DNA from: an uncultured Pseudodesulfovibrio sp.
GTDB lineage: Bacteria > Desulfobacterota > Desulfovibrionia > Desulfovibrionales > Desulfovibrionaceae
Assembly (NCBI RefSeq): GCF_963664965.1
Contig: NZ_OY761823.1
Location: 2,808,001-2,872,000 of the forward strand
Direction: 5' to 3'
DNA: 64,000 bases
Below, piece after piece: positions 17,846-26,776 of the stretch. The notes beneath the pieces were generated by a model. That model was not told the origin of the DNA. It was given only the letters and a program-made list of their open reading frames with translations, and did no database searches. Each line of letters opens with the position of its first letter. The first letter of the stretch is position 1. The translations under genes were made by a program, and so were the position numbers.

Positions 17846-19090
17846 CTATTTCGAAAAAATCGACACCGTCGGCAGGCAGCTGATGAAACGACCACCCTCT
17901 TCGATGTATTTCTGGTGTCGACGATAAATGGGACCGGCATATCGCCATGCCAGATTCAGAACATAATCAGGCCTGTGTTCGTAAATCATGGCGGAATCAT
18001 GAACCGGAATATGCTGCACGGGGCTGTACATGCCGATCTTGACCGGATTGTCGTCATACAAGCAGTCAATCAGATCGCCCAAGCCCATGTAGTAGATCAG
18101 CGAAGTGGCACCGATTGACGCACCATAGGCACCAACTTTCTTTCCCTGTGCCTTGAGATCGGTCAGCAATTCCCGGATCTCGCTCTTCATCTGCTCACAC
18201 AGCTTGGCAAAGACGGTAAAAGGAGCCATGCCCTCGAATCCGAGTTCCCGCTCCAACGTCGCCAAACCAGTGACATTGGTAGTGACCGGACGCCCGCCGC
18301 CCTTACGCTGAACCGTGCCGCGGATGGACCCGCCCTTGGTGGGGATACGCTTGATATCAATCAACTCCAGACCATGTGCTTCAAAGAACTTCTGAAGCGG
18401 CAGCACCGAGAAATAACACAGATGCTCATGCGTCAGGTTGTCTATGACCACATTCTGCACGGTATCCATCATGTATCCGGTTTCAAAAACGAAGACACCA
18501 TCGTCAGCAAGCAGCGTGGTGATGCCCTCCATGATATCGGTGAGATCGTCGATGTTGGCCATGACGTTGTTGGCGGTAATGATGGTCGCCGCACCCTTCT
18601 CGTCTCTGATCTTCTCCGCCATCTCCCGATTGAAGAACGCGGCCCATGTCTCCAGTCCGTTTTTGGTGGCTTTTTCAGCCAAAGCCTTGGCAGGATCAAT
18701 ACCGAGCACGTTCATGCCGTGGGCCTTGAGTCCTTTGAGCAAGGCACCGATGTTGGAACCGATATCGACGGTCAAGGCGCCCTGAGGGGGATTGATCTTG
18801 TCCATGAGGTATGCAGCATAGTCTTCGAAATGCTGCATCAACCCGAGGGACGAGCTGGTTTCATACAGGTAGTTGGAGTAGATGATGTCAGGATCGATCA
18901 CGGTAGTGGACTGCAACAGACCACAGTCTTCACAGAAATTTATTTCCAACGGATACTCACCCTGCGGACGGTCAAACTGCTCCTTTGTGACGAAATCATC
19001 ACCCAGCGGAACCGCGCCCATATCGACAACCAGCTTCAGATTCTTGGATTTGCACAGTCGGCAATCATCTCTCTTGAAAAATTCACTCAC
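17846..19090 (-). CDS. Sugar C-methyltransferase-like protein (zinc-binding, TylC3/NovU type)
   Basis: This 414-residue protein has the three-part layout of deoxysugar C-methyltransferases. The N-terminal zinc module has CRLCKSKNLKLVVDMG and NFCEDCGLLQ. The central SAM domain has TVDIGSNIGALLKGLKAHG and GIDPAKALA, with ANNVMANIDD matching the putative catalytic region. The C-terminal domain has KVGAYGASIGATSLIYYMG and ends with ISCLPTVSIFSK. Enzymes of this family add methyl to C-3 or C-5 of dTDP/CDP-4-keto-sugars; some relatives act only as sugar-modifying dehydratase partners. The start is GTG 19090 with AAGGA upstream, right after the SDR stop; the longer frame overlaps the SDR gene. Confidence 0.8.
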   Translation of the reverse strand: MSEFFKRDDCRLCKSKNLKLVVDMGAVPLGDDFVTKEQFDRPQGEYPLEINFCEDCGLLQSTTVIDPDIIYSNYLYETSSSLGLMQHFEDYAAYLMDKINPPQGALTVDIGSNIGALLKGLKAHGMNVLGIDPAKALAEKATKNGLETWAAFFNREMAEKIRDEKGAATIITANNVMANIDDLTDIMEGITTLLADDGVFVFETGYMMDTVQNVVIDNLTHEHLCYFSVLPLQKFFEAHGLELIDIKRIPTKGGSIRGTVQRKGGGRPVTTNVTGLATLERELGFEGMAPFTVFAKLCEQMKSEIRELLTDLKAQGKKVGAYGASIGATSLIYYMGLGDLIDCLYDDNPVKIGMYSPVQHIPVHDSAMIYEHRPDYVLNLAWRYAGPIYRRHQKYIEEGGRFISCLPTVSIFSK

Positions 19091-19101
19091 GCTCTCAATC
19101 C

Positions 19102-19872
19102 TTATTTTTTGCGGGTAACATCCATGTCGAGACCTGCCAGTTCCCGGCAAAGCCCTTCAGGCCACTGTAACGAAACTCCTCCATCCACGGTCATGGTCTG
19201 ACCCGTGACAAACGAGGCGTCACCGGAAAGCAGAAACCTGACGACCTTGGCCAATTCTTCGGAGGTTCCCATACGGCCCAGAGGAGTCAGTTTTTCGTAC
19301 AACTCCATCAACGGCCTGTTTTCGTAATAAAAAGATTTTGACTCTTCCTTGAGCACACTGCCGGGACGAACGCAGTTCACCCGAATCCCCTGCGATCCGA
19401 GAGTGACTGCGTAATATCTCACGATCTGCTCGATACCGGACTTGCCCATGTGGTAGCTCAGGGGTTGCTCCGACGCCACGAACTGACCGGCAATGGAACT
19501 GATCGCGACAATGGACTTCGGCCCGTCTGCAGAAAAGCGAGGTATAGCCGCATCAATGATGTCACGGGTAGCGGTCAGGCTGACGGCGATCTCCTTTTCC
19601 CAGTCATCACCGTCGCCACGGAAGCGCTGGAAAAAGGCAACGCCGTTGAGAGGGCCATTTGCGGCAACTGCACTGTCAACAATGAACGAGCCGCTTTCGG
19701 CATCCGTAATGTCGGCCTGAATAAACTTCACTCCGGGCAAGGCCGCATCATCTTCACGAGGCTCCCGCCTTCCGACGACTGAGACCCGGCCTCCGACGGA
19801 GGACAGCAATTTTACCAGTTCACGGCCGCCGCCATGCGTTCCCCCGATGACAAGTACGTGCGTGTCTTTCAT
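19102..19872 (-). CDS. SDR family oxidoreductase
   Basis: The 256-residue protein is a classical short-chain dehydrogenase. The cofactor motif is VLVIGGTHGGGRELVKLL, a variant of TGxxxGxG in which the first position is GG. The catalytic Ser lies in IVAISSIAG and the YxxxK pair in LSYHMGKSGIEQ. RVNCVRPGSV and FVTGQTMTVDGG are standard C-terminal features. In this context it should reduce or oxidise a keto-sugar nucleotide. It starts at ATG 19872, with GGAG 8 bases upstream, inside the last codons of the cupin gene, and is followed 11 bases later by the C-methyltransferase start. Confidence 0.85.
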   Translation of the reverse strand: MKDTHVLVIGGTHGGGRELVKLLSSVGGRVSVVGRREPREDDAALPGVKFIQADITDAESGSFIVDSAVAANGPLNGVAFFQRFRGDGDDWEKEIAVSLTATRDIIDAAIPRFSADGPKSIVAISSIAGQFVASEQPLSYHMGKSGIEQIVRYYAVTLGSQGIRVNCVRPGSVLKEESKSFYYENRPLMELYEKLTPLGRMGTSEELAKVVRFLLSGDASFVTGQTMTVDGGVSLQWPEGLCRELAGLDMDVTRKK

Positions 19873-19874
19873 GC

Positions 19875-20393
19875 TTACAGCTCCTCAATTTTCCGGGAAA
19901 CTTCAGCAACATATTCCCAAACGCCATCCGCACCGTCCTCAGGTGCCCACTCGGGAAACTCCGCATCGTCCGGATCAAACGGCCCGGTGGTCGCTTCGCA
20001 GAACACCAAGGCGTCCGAACGGATGATCACCATGTGGACAGTCCCTTTCGGCATGCGGCAGTAGAAGGGGTATCCACTGGAGTAATCCCCAACGCGGCAA
20101 CTTTCGCAAACGGTTCCGTCGTCATCAAAAATGACGATATCAGCAACCCCGGACAGGACCTGAAAAGATTCGTCGCGCCCTTTGTGCAGATGCGGACGAA
20201 CATAGGCGTCCCTGCCGTGGATGATAAACATCTCGTGCAGCAGGGAGTCCGGAGCGGCATGAGTACAAAGCCGCACACGCTTGCGAGGATTCAGCGCAGC
20301 CAGCTCCTCAAGTTCGCGCATATCGCTTTCCGAAAGGCGCGTCACACGCTCTGCCGTGTACAAGACCTCATCGTTGATTCGGGTATACTTCAT
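19875..20393 (-). CDS. WbuC-type cupin protein
   Basis: This is a 172-residue metal-binding cupin. The first cupin motif is YVRPHLHKGRDESFQVLSG, which supplies two His and a Glu; the second is around MPKGTVHMVII. The N-terminal RVRLCTHAAPDSLLHEMFI segment matches the WbuC family, small cupins encoded within O-antigen and other surface-polysaccharide clusters, whose activity is not firmly established. It may isomerise or bind a nucleotide sugar. It lies between the radical SAM gene (12 bases upstream) and the SDR (stop just past the SDR ribosome-binding site) in a tightly packed operon. Confidence 0.78.
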   Translation of the reverse strand: MKYTRINDEVLYTAERVTRLSESDMRELEELAALNPRKRVRLCTHAAPDSLLHEMFIIHGRDAYVRPHLHKGRDESFQVLSGVADIVIFDDDGTVCESCRVGDYSSGYPFYCRMPKGTVHMVIIRSDALVFCEATTGPFDPDDAEFPEWAPEDGADGVWEYVAEVSRKIEEL

Positions 20394-20404
20394 GCGACCG
20401 GGGG

Positions 20405-21475
20405 CTACACGAAACCCAGATGCTCTTCATCCGCATCCAGATAGTCAAGCAGCAACTTGTTTTTAGAGTTGGCGACGCAATGATGATTGCAATGGCAGGA
20501 CGGGTCTATGCCGAAGAACTTGTCCTTGCCGTTCATCCAGAAGTCCTTGAAGGTCGTCCCCTCAAGAGTGCCAATCAACCCCTCGTCAAGGTTGTACGCC
20601 TTGTCCTGACAGGAATAAACGTTCTGATCGGCACCGATGACGGGCAGCACCTGAATGTACGGACACCACTTGTACGGCTTCTCGAACCGTTCATCCAGCC
20701 GGTGATATGCGTCAAACACCTCGAAATCGGGACCGGCGAGTTCATCCATGACACGATCCACCTGTTCACGGGCGAGATCGAAGAAAGGTTCGTGGTAGGC
20801 GTTGTTGAGCGCGCCTTCGTTCTCCACGATGCACGGGGAAATCTTGACGCTGTCGCCCCCCATCTCACGAACACGTTTGGCGGCTTCATAGATATGCCCG
20901 ACGTTTTCCTTGTCCACAATATAGCTGACACCGAGACGACAGTCACCGCCATACCCTTTGAACTCGGCAATGTTGTTCAGGATGGCGTCATATTCGCCAT
21001 GCTCGACCCCGCGATACCGGGTGTAACTTTCGTTGTCCCAGCCATCCATGGAAACGCGTACCCAAGAGCCGTGTCTGGCAAAAAGCTCGGCGACTTCGCC
21101 CTTGAGCAGCCCCCCGTTCGTCAGCGTGGCGAACCGGACGGGTGAATCGACCAGCCGCCGAAGGACATCCACCAGATGCGGATAGAACAGTGGCTCGCCG
21201 CCCCCGCTGAAGGTCACGGCCTTCACGCCCATATCGATGATATCCTCGGTAATCTCCATCATCTTGTCTTTCGGGATGGAATCGGAAATCTTCATATCCT
21301 TGCCGAGTTGGAGGGAATCTTCGCGATACGCGCAATAGCGGCAACGATGGTTACAACCGTTGATCGGCTTGATGCGGATATGAAGCGGCGGAAGAATAGC
21401 ATCCGATTCCTGCGGCAGTGAGTCCACTTTATCCTTGAAGTGGAATATCTTCATTGCGGTATAAATATTGCCCAC
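20405..21475 (-). CDS. Radical SAM protein with C-terminal Cys-rich domain
   Basis: The 4Fe-4S/SAM motif is CNHRCRYC near residue 41, followed by TFSGGGEPLFYPH and TLTNGGLL, typical of the MoaA/SPASM branch. The C-terminal region has CPYIQVLPVIGADQNVYSCQDKAY and CHCNHHC, enough Cys for an auxiliary Fe-S cluster as in SPASM or twitch domains. The start is GTG 21475 with AGGAG 6 bases upstream, just after the methyltransferase stop. In a sugar operon such an enzyme could epimerise, dehydrogenate or deoxygenate a nucleotide sugar by radical chemistry; the substrate is not known. No precursor peptide gene is nearby, which argues against RiPP maturation. Confidence 0.82.
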   Translation of the reverse strand: MGNIYTAMKIFHFKDKVDSLPQESDAILPPLHIRIKPINGCNHRCRYCAYREDSLQLGKDMKISDSIPKDKMMEITEDIIDMGVKAVTFSGGGEPLFYPHLVDVLRRLVDSPVRFATLTNGGLLKGEVAELFARHGSWVRVSMDGWDNESYTRYRGVEHGEYDAILNNIAEFKGYGGDCRLGVSYIVDKENVGHIYEAAKRVREMGGDSVKISPCIVENEGALNNAYHEPFFDLAREQVDRVMDELAGPDFEVFDAYHRLDERFEKPYKWCPYIQVLPVIGADQNVYSCQDKAYNLDEGLIGTLEGTTFKDFWMNGKDKFFGIDPSCHCNHHCVANSKNKLLLDYLDADEEHLGFV

Positions 21476-21484
21476 GTCTTTCTC

Positions 21485-22144
21485 CTACTCGAAGTAAATG
21501 AACTCGAAATCGCCGGTATATCCGAAATGATCGAACACCCATTCCCATGCACGCTTTGTGTAAAACGATTCGCAGGTCAAGGCCCAGCATTGCAGATTGA
21601 ATTGCTCCAGTTCGTTGCGATAGCTCTCGACACAGATGTACTTGTTCTTACCCACACGCTCAATCTCTTCCAGTGCGACCTTCAAATCAAAAATTTCAAG
21701 ATTATGCAGCGTGTTCAAGGTAATCACGAGATCGAATTCATTATCCGCAAACGGATACGGTTCTTCGGCCCGGTGATTGAAAAGGTTGTCGCGTATCTCT
21801 TCCTGAGCATCGGCAAGCCCATGCTCGGAAATATCAAAGCCATGCACTTCCATGCCGAGGAGATGCAATTCGTAAAGCAGATAGGCTTTACCGCACCCGA
21901 CATCGAGGATCTTGTCGCCCTTCCTGAGACCATAGGCCTCGATCATGGCTTCGGCAACCGGCTTCCAGCGACCGGGCATATATCGGTAGCCACCGTAACC
22001 ATACCGGCGATCACCATCCCAGTAGTCGGCTTCATACTCTTTTGCCTTGAGCATGCAGTGAACCTTCTCATCCACCATGCGGGCCACGTACTCCCTGCTC
22101 GTACTCGTATGCAGCGGTGTGACGAATTCTCTCAACTTACCCAT
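21485..22144 (-). CDS. Class I SAM-dependent methyltransferase
   Basis: This 219-residue methyltransferase has motif I KILDVGCGKAYLLYEL, motif II VHGFDISEHGL and FDLVITLNTLHNLE. The N-terminal segment includes EADYWDGDRRYGYGGYRYMPGR, an aromatic and Arg-rich stretch also present in some sugar-cluster methyltransferases. I use ATG 22144 since GGAG lies 5 bases upstream; two further in-frame Met codons upstream lack a ribosome-binding site. The radical SAM gene follows 10 bases after the stop. A stable stem-loop lies just upstream, between this gene and the transketolase. Confidence 0.82.
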   Translation of the reverse strand: MGKLREFVTPLHTSTSREYVARMVDEKVHCMLKAKEYEADYWDGDRRYGYGGYRYMPGRWKPVAEAMIEAYGLRKGDKILDVGCGKAYLLYELHLLGMEVHGFDISEHGLADAQEEIRDNLFNHRAEEPYPFADNEFDLVITLNTLHNLEIFDLKVALEEIERVGKNKYICVESYRNELEQFNLQCWALTCESFYTKRAWEWVFDHFGYTGDFEFIYFE

Positions 22145-22176
22145 GCCAGCTCCAATACGCATATCTGATAACAATT

Positions 22177-22212
22177 GCGGTCAGCCGACGGTAAAACCGT
22201 CAGACTGACCGC
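22177..22212 (-). repeat. Stable stem-loop in the glycan operon
   Basis: The arms GCGGTCAG (22177-22184) and CTGACCGC (22205-22212) enclose a second stem GACGGT/ACCGTC. No T-run follows on the minus strand, so it is more likely an mRNA-stabilising or processing hairpin between the transketolase and methyltransferase genes than a terminator. Confidence 0.55.
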
Positions 22213-22242
22213 CGGATTATTCATTGATCAGCACCGAGCCGA

Positions 22243-23165
22243 TTACCCTTTCAGCAGTTCAATCGCGGTTTCGGCAAGCGGCGCAGGCCAGATGCCGTAG
22301 CGCTCCATGATGAGATTCTGCGTCCCGTAATGATCCGGAAAAACATCCGGCACCCCGACGCGCTTGAATTTGCGCTGCACACCGGCCTCAAGCATGGTTT
22401 CCGCAACCGCGCTGCCGAGGCCGCCGATCACGGTATGTTCTTCAACGCTGATGACGGCATCGACCTTGTCCATGGCGGACAGCAGCATCTCCGTATCCAG
22501 CGGTTTGACCGTCGGCAAGTGAAGCACGGAAGCGGACACGCCCTTTTCCTCAAGCAGGTCGGCAGCCTCGCGGCATACGCGCAGCCCGATACCCGTGGTC
22601 ACGAGCAGAACGTCACTGCCCTCGCGGTACATCTGTCCCTGTCCGATGACAAAAGGCTTGTCCGGATCGGTGACGATCGGATCATAGCCCTTTGCAAGGC
22701 GGATATAGATCGGATGCGGCCAATCGACCGATACCTTCATGAACCGCTCCATCTCCTCGGCATCAGCCGGACAGACGATGGTCATGTTGGGCAAGGCCCG
22801 CATGAGCGCGATATCCTCCACGGCAAGGTGGGTGGAACCGAGCGGCGCATAGACAAGTCCGCCGCCGTTGCCGATCAACCGAACCGGCAGGTCATGCAGG
22901 CACAAAGGTCCATGGCGACCTGTTCAAGGGCACGGCGGACGATGAACGTGGCAATGGTATTGACGTACGGAATACGTCCTTCCATGGCCATGCCCGCTGA
23001 CATGCCTATGATGTTCTGCTCGTTGATTCCCTCTACAAAAAACTGGGCAGGCAGCTCCTCCCGAAAATCGTCGAGAGTCTTATGCCCGAGATCAGACCCG
23101 AGGAAAACGACATCGTCATTTTTTCGGGCCAGCTCATGCACCATTTCAAGACATTTCTTACGCAT
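22243..23165 (-). pseudogene. Transketolase C-terminal subunit, interrupted by a frameshift
   Basis: Two overlapping frames together encode a complete transketolase pyrimidine-binding plus C-terminal domain. The first runs from ATG 23165 (MRKKCLEMVHELARKN, VEGINEQNIIGMSAGMA) and stops after MDLC near 22875. The second resumes with CLHDLPVRLIGNGGGLVYAPLG and continues to 22243. The break lies at about 22897-22907, where the minus strand reads CTTTGTGCC. Family members read D-[LI]-C-xx-[DN]-LPV without a gap, which fits two extra bases here (or one missing). Causes may be a real inactivating mutation, a sequence error, or a -1 slip at CTTT. The partner subunit is intact. Both halves are needed for a TPP-dependent two-carbon transfer. 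Confidence 0.8.
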
Positions 23166-23168
23166 GAA

Positions 23169-24017
23169 TTATCCTTCCAGACATTTTCGCATGGCAGCGA
23201 TATCGTCTGCCGGAAGTTTGCTTTTGTGATGCCATGCAAGGTCATTTTCGGCAAACTCGATGCCCTTGCCCTTGACCGTGTGGCAAATGATGGCCGTGGG
23301 TTTGCCGGGAACAGCGGGAGCGGCCTTCAAGGCCGTACGCAATTCCTCGACGTCGTGACCGTTGACTTCGACACAATGGAAACCGAAGGCGATCCACTTA
23401 TCGGCAAACGGTTCAAGTTCCTGCACGACACTGGTTTCGTCATAGGACTGATACTTGTTGTAATCCACCATGGCGACGAGATTGTCCTGCCCGCGCTTGC
23501 CCGCACTCATGGCGGCTTCCCAGACGGAACCTTCATTGCATTCGCCGTCACCCATGATGACGAACACACGATTGTCACGTCCGCGCATTTTCGCGTCTAC
23601 CGCCATGCCGAGACCGACAGACAGGCCGTGTCCCAAAGCACCGGTGGAAACCTCGATACCGGGAATCTTGTTGGCACTGGGATGTCCGCCGAGGAGTCCG
23701 TCATTGGCGCAGAACTCGCTCAGGGCGCTGTCGGGAATGAACCCCTTGTCCGCCAGCATGACATACTGGGCAAGACAGCCGTGCCCCTTGGACAGAATGC
23801 AGCGATCCCGATCTTCCCACCGAGGATTGGCGGCATCGAATTGAAGAATATCGTCATAAAGAACACGCATGATCTCGATGAGCGACATGGATGACCCGAT
23901 GTGCCCGCGCTGGGCGCACTCAAGCATATCCACGACCTTGTGCCTCAGCTCCATGGACCGTCCGTCAAGCGGGACGGCCATGGAAGCTTCATGAATTTTC
24001 CGTACGTAATCTTTCAC
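23169..24017 (-). CDS. Transketolase N-terminal (TPP-binding) subunit
   Basis: The 282-residue protein is the TPP pyrophosphate-binding half of a split transketolase. It has the family features GHIGSSMSLIEIM, LSKGHGCLAQY, STGALGHGLSVGLGMA and the TPP motif GDGECNEGSVWEAAMS with NLVAMVDYNKYQ. It starts at GTG 24017 and ends 3 bases before the ATG of the C-terminal subunit, so the two are co-translated. Split transketolases inside sugar clusters are thought to transfer a two-carbon unit to a keto-sugar rather than serve the pentose phosphate pathway; for this copy that is inferred from its neighbours only. Confidence 0.9.
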   Translation of the reverse strand: MKDYVRKIHEASMAVPLDGRSMELRHKVVDMLECAQRGHIGSSMSLIEIMRVLYDDILQFDAANPRWEDRDRCILSKGHGCLAQYVMLADKGFIPDSALSEFCANDGLLGGHPSANKIPGIEVSTGALGHGLSVGLGMAVDAKMRGRDNRVFVIMGDGECNEGSVWEAAMSAGKRGQDNLVAMVDYNKYQSYDETSVVQELEPFADKWIAFGFHCVEVNGHDVEELRTALKAAPAVPGKPTAIICHTVKGKGIEFAENDLAWHHKSKLPADDIAAMRKCLEG

Positions 24018-24028
24018 GTGGAATTCCG

Positions 24029-25027
24029 TTATTTGGCGTTCATTTCCTGCATGAGCTTGATATTGAAGTACTTCACATCAGTCATGGAGTCGGGGATGAG
24101 TCCCTTGTCAAAAGCGTCCTTGAGCTCGAGAATGGCATCTTCGATGGTGTGCTTGGGAACAAAGCCGAGCTCGTTTTTGATCTTGTCGGAATTCACATGG
24201 TAGGAGCGATTGTCATCCGTGGGAGTGACAACGATATCCACGTCGGAACCGAGAGTGGCCTTCACCTTTTCGGCGATTTCCATGACCTTGAAGTTCTCGT
24301 AACCGACGTTGTAAATCTTCTTCTGGATCTTGTCCGAATCCTGCTTGAGCATGAACAGGTAGACATCGACCATGTCCTTGATGTGAAGGTTGGGCCGTTT
24401 CTGCTGACCGCCGAACACGGTGATCTTGCCGTTGTTGATGGCGTGGTTGGTCAGGATGTTCACGGTCAGGTCAAGGCGCAGGCGCGGGGAATAGCCGCAG
24501 ACGGTGGAAGGACGGATGGTAGTGACGACAAACTCGTCGGAAGCGGCCGCGTTGAGGTATTCTTCGCACATGGCCTTGTACTTGGAGTAGTCGGTCAGCG
24601 GCTCAAGCGGCAGGTCCTCGGTGACTTCCGGCTCGTCCTTGATTCCGTAGACGGAAGAACTGGATGCATAAATGAAACGCTGTACTCCGGCATCCTTGGC
24701 AATATCAACGAGCGGCAGAAAGGCGTCATAGTTGATGGTCTTGGCAAGATCCGGGTCCAGTTCATAGCTGGGATCGTTGGAGATACAGGCCAGATGAATC
24801 ACGGCGTCGCTGCCGGGGATGGATTCCTTGAGCAGGTCGGCGTCACGCAGATCGCCTTCCACGACTGTGAGGTTGGACTTGTCTTCAATGCCGTCGAAGA
24901 CGTCTTTGCCATACCAGTAAATATCATGGGCACGGACCTTGTACCCTTCTTTCAGAAGCGCGGGAACCAACAGGGAACCGACATATCCACCGGCTCCGGT
25001 GACGAAAATCGTTTTCACTTCACTCAC
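24029..25027 (-). CDS. NAD-dependent epimerase/dehydratase (extended SDR)
   Basis: This is an extended SDR acting on a nucleotide sugar. The NAD-binding motif is VTGAGGYVGSLLVPAL, the catalytic region has IYASSSSVYG and YSKYKAMCEEYL (Tyr/Lys), and IRPSTVCGYSPRLRLDLTVN is typical of the family. Specificity (dehydratase, epimerase or reductase) cannot be set from sequence. I use GTG 25027, with GGAGG 8 bases upstream; the longer frame from 25060 overlaps that ribosome-binding site. It is the first gene after a 205-base gap holding a good promoter, and so probably heads the transcription unit that carries transketolase and later genes. Confidence 0.85.
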   Translation of the reverse strand: MSEVKTIFVTGAGGYVGSLLVPALLKEGYKVRAHDIYWYGKDVFDGIEDKSNLTVVEGDLRDADLLKESIPGSDAVIHLACISNDPSYELDPDLAKTINYDAFLPLVDIAKDAGVQRFIYASSSSVYGIKDEPEVTEDLPLEPLTDYSKYKAMCEEYLNAAASDEFVVTTIRPSTVCGYSPRLRLDLTVNILTNHAINNGKITVFGGQQKRPNLHIKDMVDVYLFMLKQDSDKIQKKIYNVGYENFKVMEIAEKVKATLGSDVDIVVTPTDDNRSYHVNSDKIKNELGFVPKHTIEDAILELKDAFDKGLIPDSMTDVKYFNIKLMQEMNAK

Positions 25028-25063
25028 AGTATCTACCTCCATACAAGGCGTTGTTTTCATCTA

Positions 25064-25092
25064 TTTATAAGTAGCCCGAACAGGGCCTGCAA
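25064..25092 (-). promoter_or_regulatory. Predicted sigma-70 promoter for the epimerase-transketolase operon
   Basis: Reading the minus strand, -35 TTGCAG (25092-25087) and -10 TATAAA (25069-25064) are separated by 17 bases. Transcription would start near 25057, about 30 bases before the GTG of the epimerase gene. Confidence 0.55.
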
Positions 25093-25232
25093 AACACATT
25101 TGACAACTTAGAAATTTACCTGAAAATTGACATCTCACAACGCATATCGAGAGCAAGCTAGCCATAAAGAGCATTATGGGAAAAAGCAATAGGCGTAGAA
25201 GTTTCACTCACTCTCTTTCCGACCTCTGCCCG

Positions 25233-25811
25233 TCATCCGCCCGAGGGAGCGCCGTGCCCGAAAAGATCAATGAGGTGATGCAGAAGCACGGCATGACCGG
25301 ACTCGGCCCCGCCATATGTTTCCGCCGGGATGTGGAAATTCAGGTCTCCCAAAGCACGCATGGCATTGTCGGGCGACATGGCTGTAAAGGTGACGGAACG
25401 GCCTGACAGCTTTTTCGCCAACTTGATCGCTTCCACTGCATTCGGGGAGTTGCCGGAACTGCTGATCGCGACCAACACTTCCCCTTCCACCATTCTCTGA
25501 CCGAGTGGATAGGCAAAGGACTGGTCATATCCCATGTCGTTCCCTGTCGCCGTCAGTAGCGCACAATCGGTGAACACCTCGGTCGGGACATTGCCCATCT
25601 TGGCAAGATCAGTGGAGAAATGGCTGGCCATGGACGCGCTGGCACCGTTACCGACAAAATAGACACGCCGCCGATTTTCCCGGCAGGCGGAAATCCAGTT
25701 CACAAGAAGGGCGAACGCGGCATCAATGTCGAGAAGATTTCCCTTGCCGTCACTTGCCACGACCTGCTCAAGCGCACGCGAGACACTCTCAAATGTGGAA
25801 TTCCAATTCAT
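25233..25811 (-). CDS. SIS-domain sugar isomerase (GmhA-like)
   Basis: The protein of about 192 residues is a single SIS domain. RVYFVGNGASASMASHFSTDLAKMGN matches the phosphosugar-binding helix of GmhA/DiaA proteins, and LVAISSSGNSPNAVEAI is the second phosphate loop. GmhA converts sedoheptulose 7-phosphate to D-glycero-manno-heptose 7-phosphate. The neighbouring HldE-like kinase/nucleotidyltransferase supports that role. The start is uncertain: ATG 25811 has a weak GAG upstream, while ATG 25832 overlaps the end of the previous gene by 11 bases and lacks a ribosome-binding site. Confidence 0.8.
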   Translation of the reverse strand: MNWNSTFESVSRALEQVVASDGKGNLLDIDAAFALLVNWISACRENRRRVYFVGNGASASMASHFSTDLAKMGNVPTEVFTDCALLTATGNDMGYDQSFAYPLGQRMVEGEVLVAISSSGNSPNAVEAIKLAKKLSGRSVTFTAMSPDNAMRALGDLNFHIPAETYGGAESGHAVLLHHLIDLFGHGAPSGG

Positions 25812-25821
25812 TAAGCACTCA

Positions 25822-26772
25822 CTAGGATTCATTCAGGGCCGTCCACAACTGCGGAACGGTTTCCGCATGTGGTGCCCGTACATAAAAACTTTCCCCACCA
25901 TCGTCAACGGTGCGGACAAGCATGGTTTTCCAGGGACGGAAATAGTAATCCGCACTTCCCCGGGGCGCTTCGGATGAAACATCCTCCGGCAAATCGCGGA
26001 GATCACAGACAAGTGTTGAGAAATGACGAATCTCACGTCCATCCTGCGCGGCGACATTGCGAACCATGGACAAGGCTTTCAGGTACACCTCCGGAGCCAT
26101 GATCGCACTGCCGAAATTCATGACCACACCATTCTCGAGCTTTTCAAGCACGGAGGTATAATAAAGGAAGTCCGTATACGACGCCTGCCCCCATGCCGCC
26201 CCATCACAATTCGGATGTTCATGAATGATGTCGGAACCGATACCCACATGGACGGTAAACGGAATCCCGAGGCGATAGGCCGCAGCAAACAGGCTTGTAT
26301 CCGCATACGGCAGCCCGCCCTCATGAATGGCCTTTCCTATGGCTTCACCAGCTCCCATTCCCTCTTTGACGCCGGATGCGACAATGTCATTTATCCGACC
26401 GGTTTCCTGCCACAGACCAAACTGCCCGACACGGATATAGCGGGCGACGCTCTCCGTAGTCTCACCGATCAATGCGAATTCATAATCATGGATGGCACAG
26501 GCTCCGTTACCGGCCAAACAGGAAATATAGCCTTGCTCCATCATGTCGATGATGAATCTCTGCACCCCTGACCGAATGACATGAGCTCCCATCATGAGCA
26601 CAACGGAAGCACCGGCCTCCCTCGCCTTGGCAATGCGGTCGGCAACCTGAACCAGATTCGAATGAACATCGGAAACTGGGCCGAGATTCATGATGACGGA
26701 ATTATCCAGATCATGCTCCCGCTCACTCAGCGGCAGGACGCGCAATCGCGATGTATCAAATTTTTCAGACAC
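25822..26772 (-). CDS. Conserved protein of unknown function in a heptose operon
   Basis: I do not recognise a named family with confidence. The 316-residue protein has a Rossmann-like central part: GASVVLMMGAHVIRSGVQRFIIDMM, SCLAGNGACAIHDYEFALIGETTE and TVHVGIGSDIIHEHPNCDGAAWG. The MGAHVI...NGA..IHD pattern recalls proteins found beside gmhA/hldE-like genes in other bacteria, and the general layout is loosely reminiscent of deoxyhypusine-synthase-like folds, but this is a weak inference. It starts at GTG 26772, 4 bases after the HldE-like stop, and its end touches the isomerase gene. Tight packing between two heptose genes suggests a step in making or regulating an activated heptose. Confidence 0.6.
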   Translation of the reverse strand: MSEKFDTSRLRVLPLSEREHDLDNSVIMNLGPVSDVHSNLVQVADRIAKAREAGASVVLMMGAHVIRSGVQRFIIDMMEQGYISCLAGNGACAIHDYEFALIGETTESVARYIRVGQFGLWQETGRINDIVASGVKEGMGAGEAIGKAIHEGGLPYADTSLFAAAYRLGIPFTVHVGIGSDIIHEHPNCDGAAWGQASYTDFLYYTSVLEKLENGVVMNFGSAIMAPEVYLKALSMVRNVAAQDGREIRHFSTLVCDLRDLPEDVSSEAPRGSADYYFRPWKTMLVRTVDDGGESFYVRAPHAETVPQLWTALNES

Positions 26773-26776
26773 GGTA

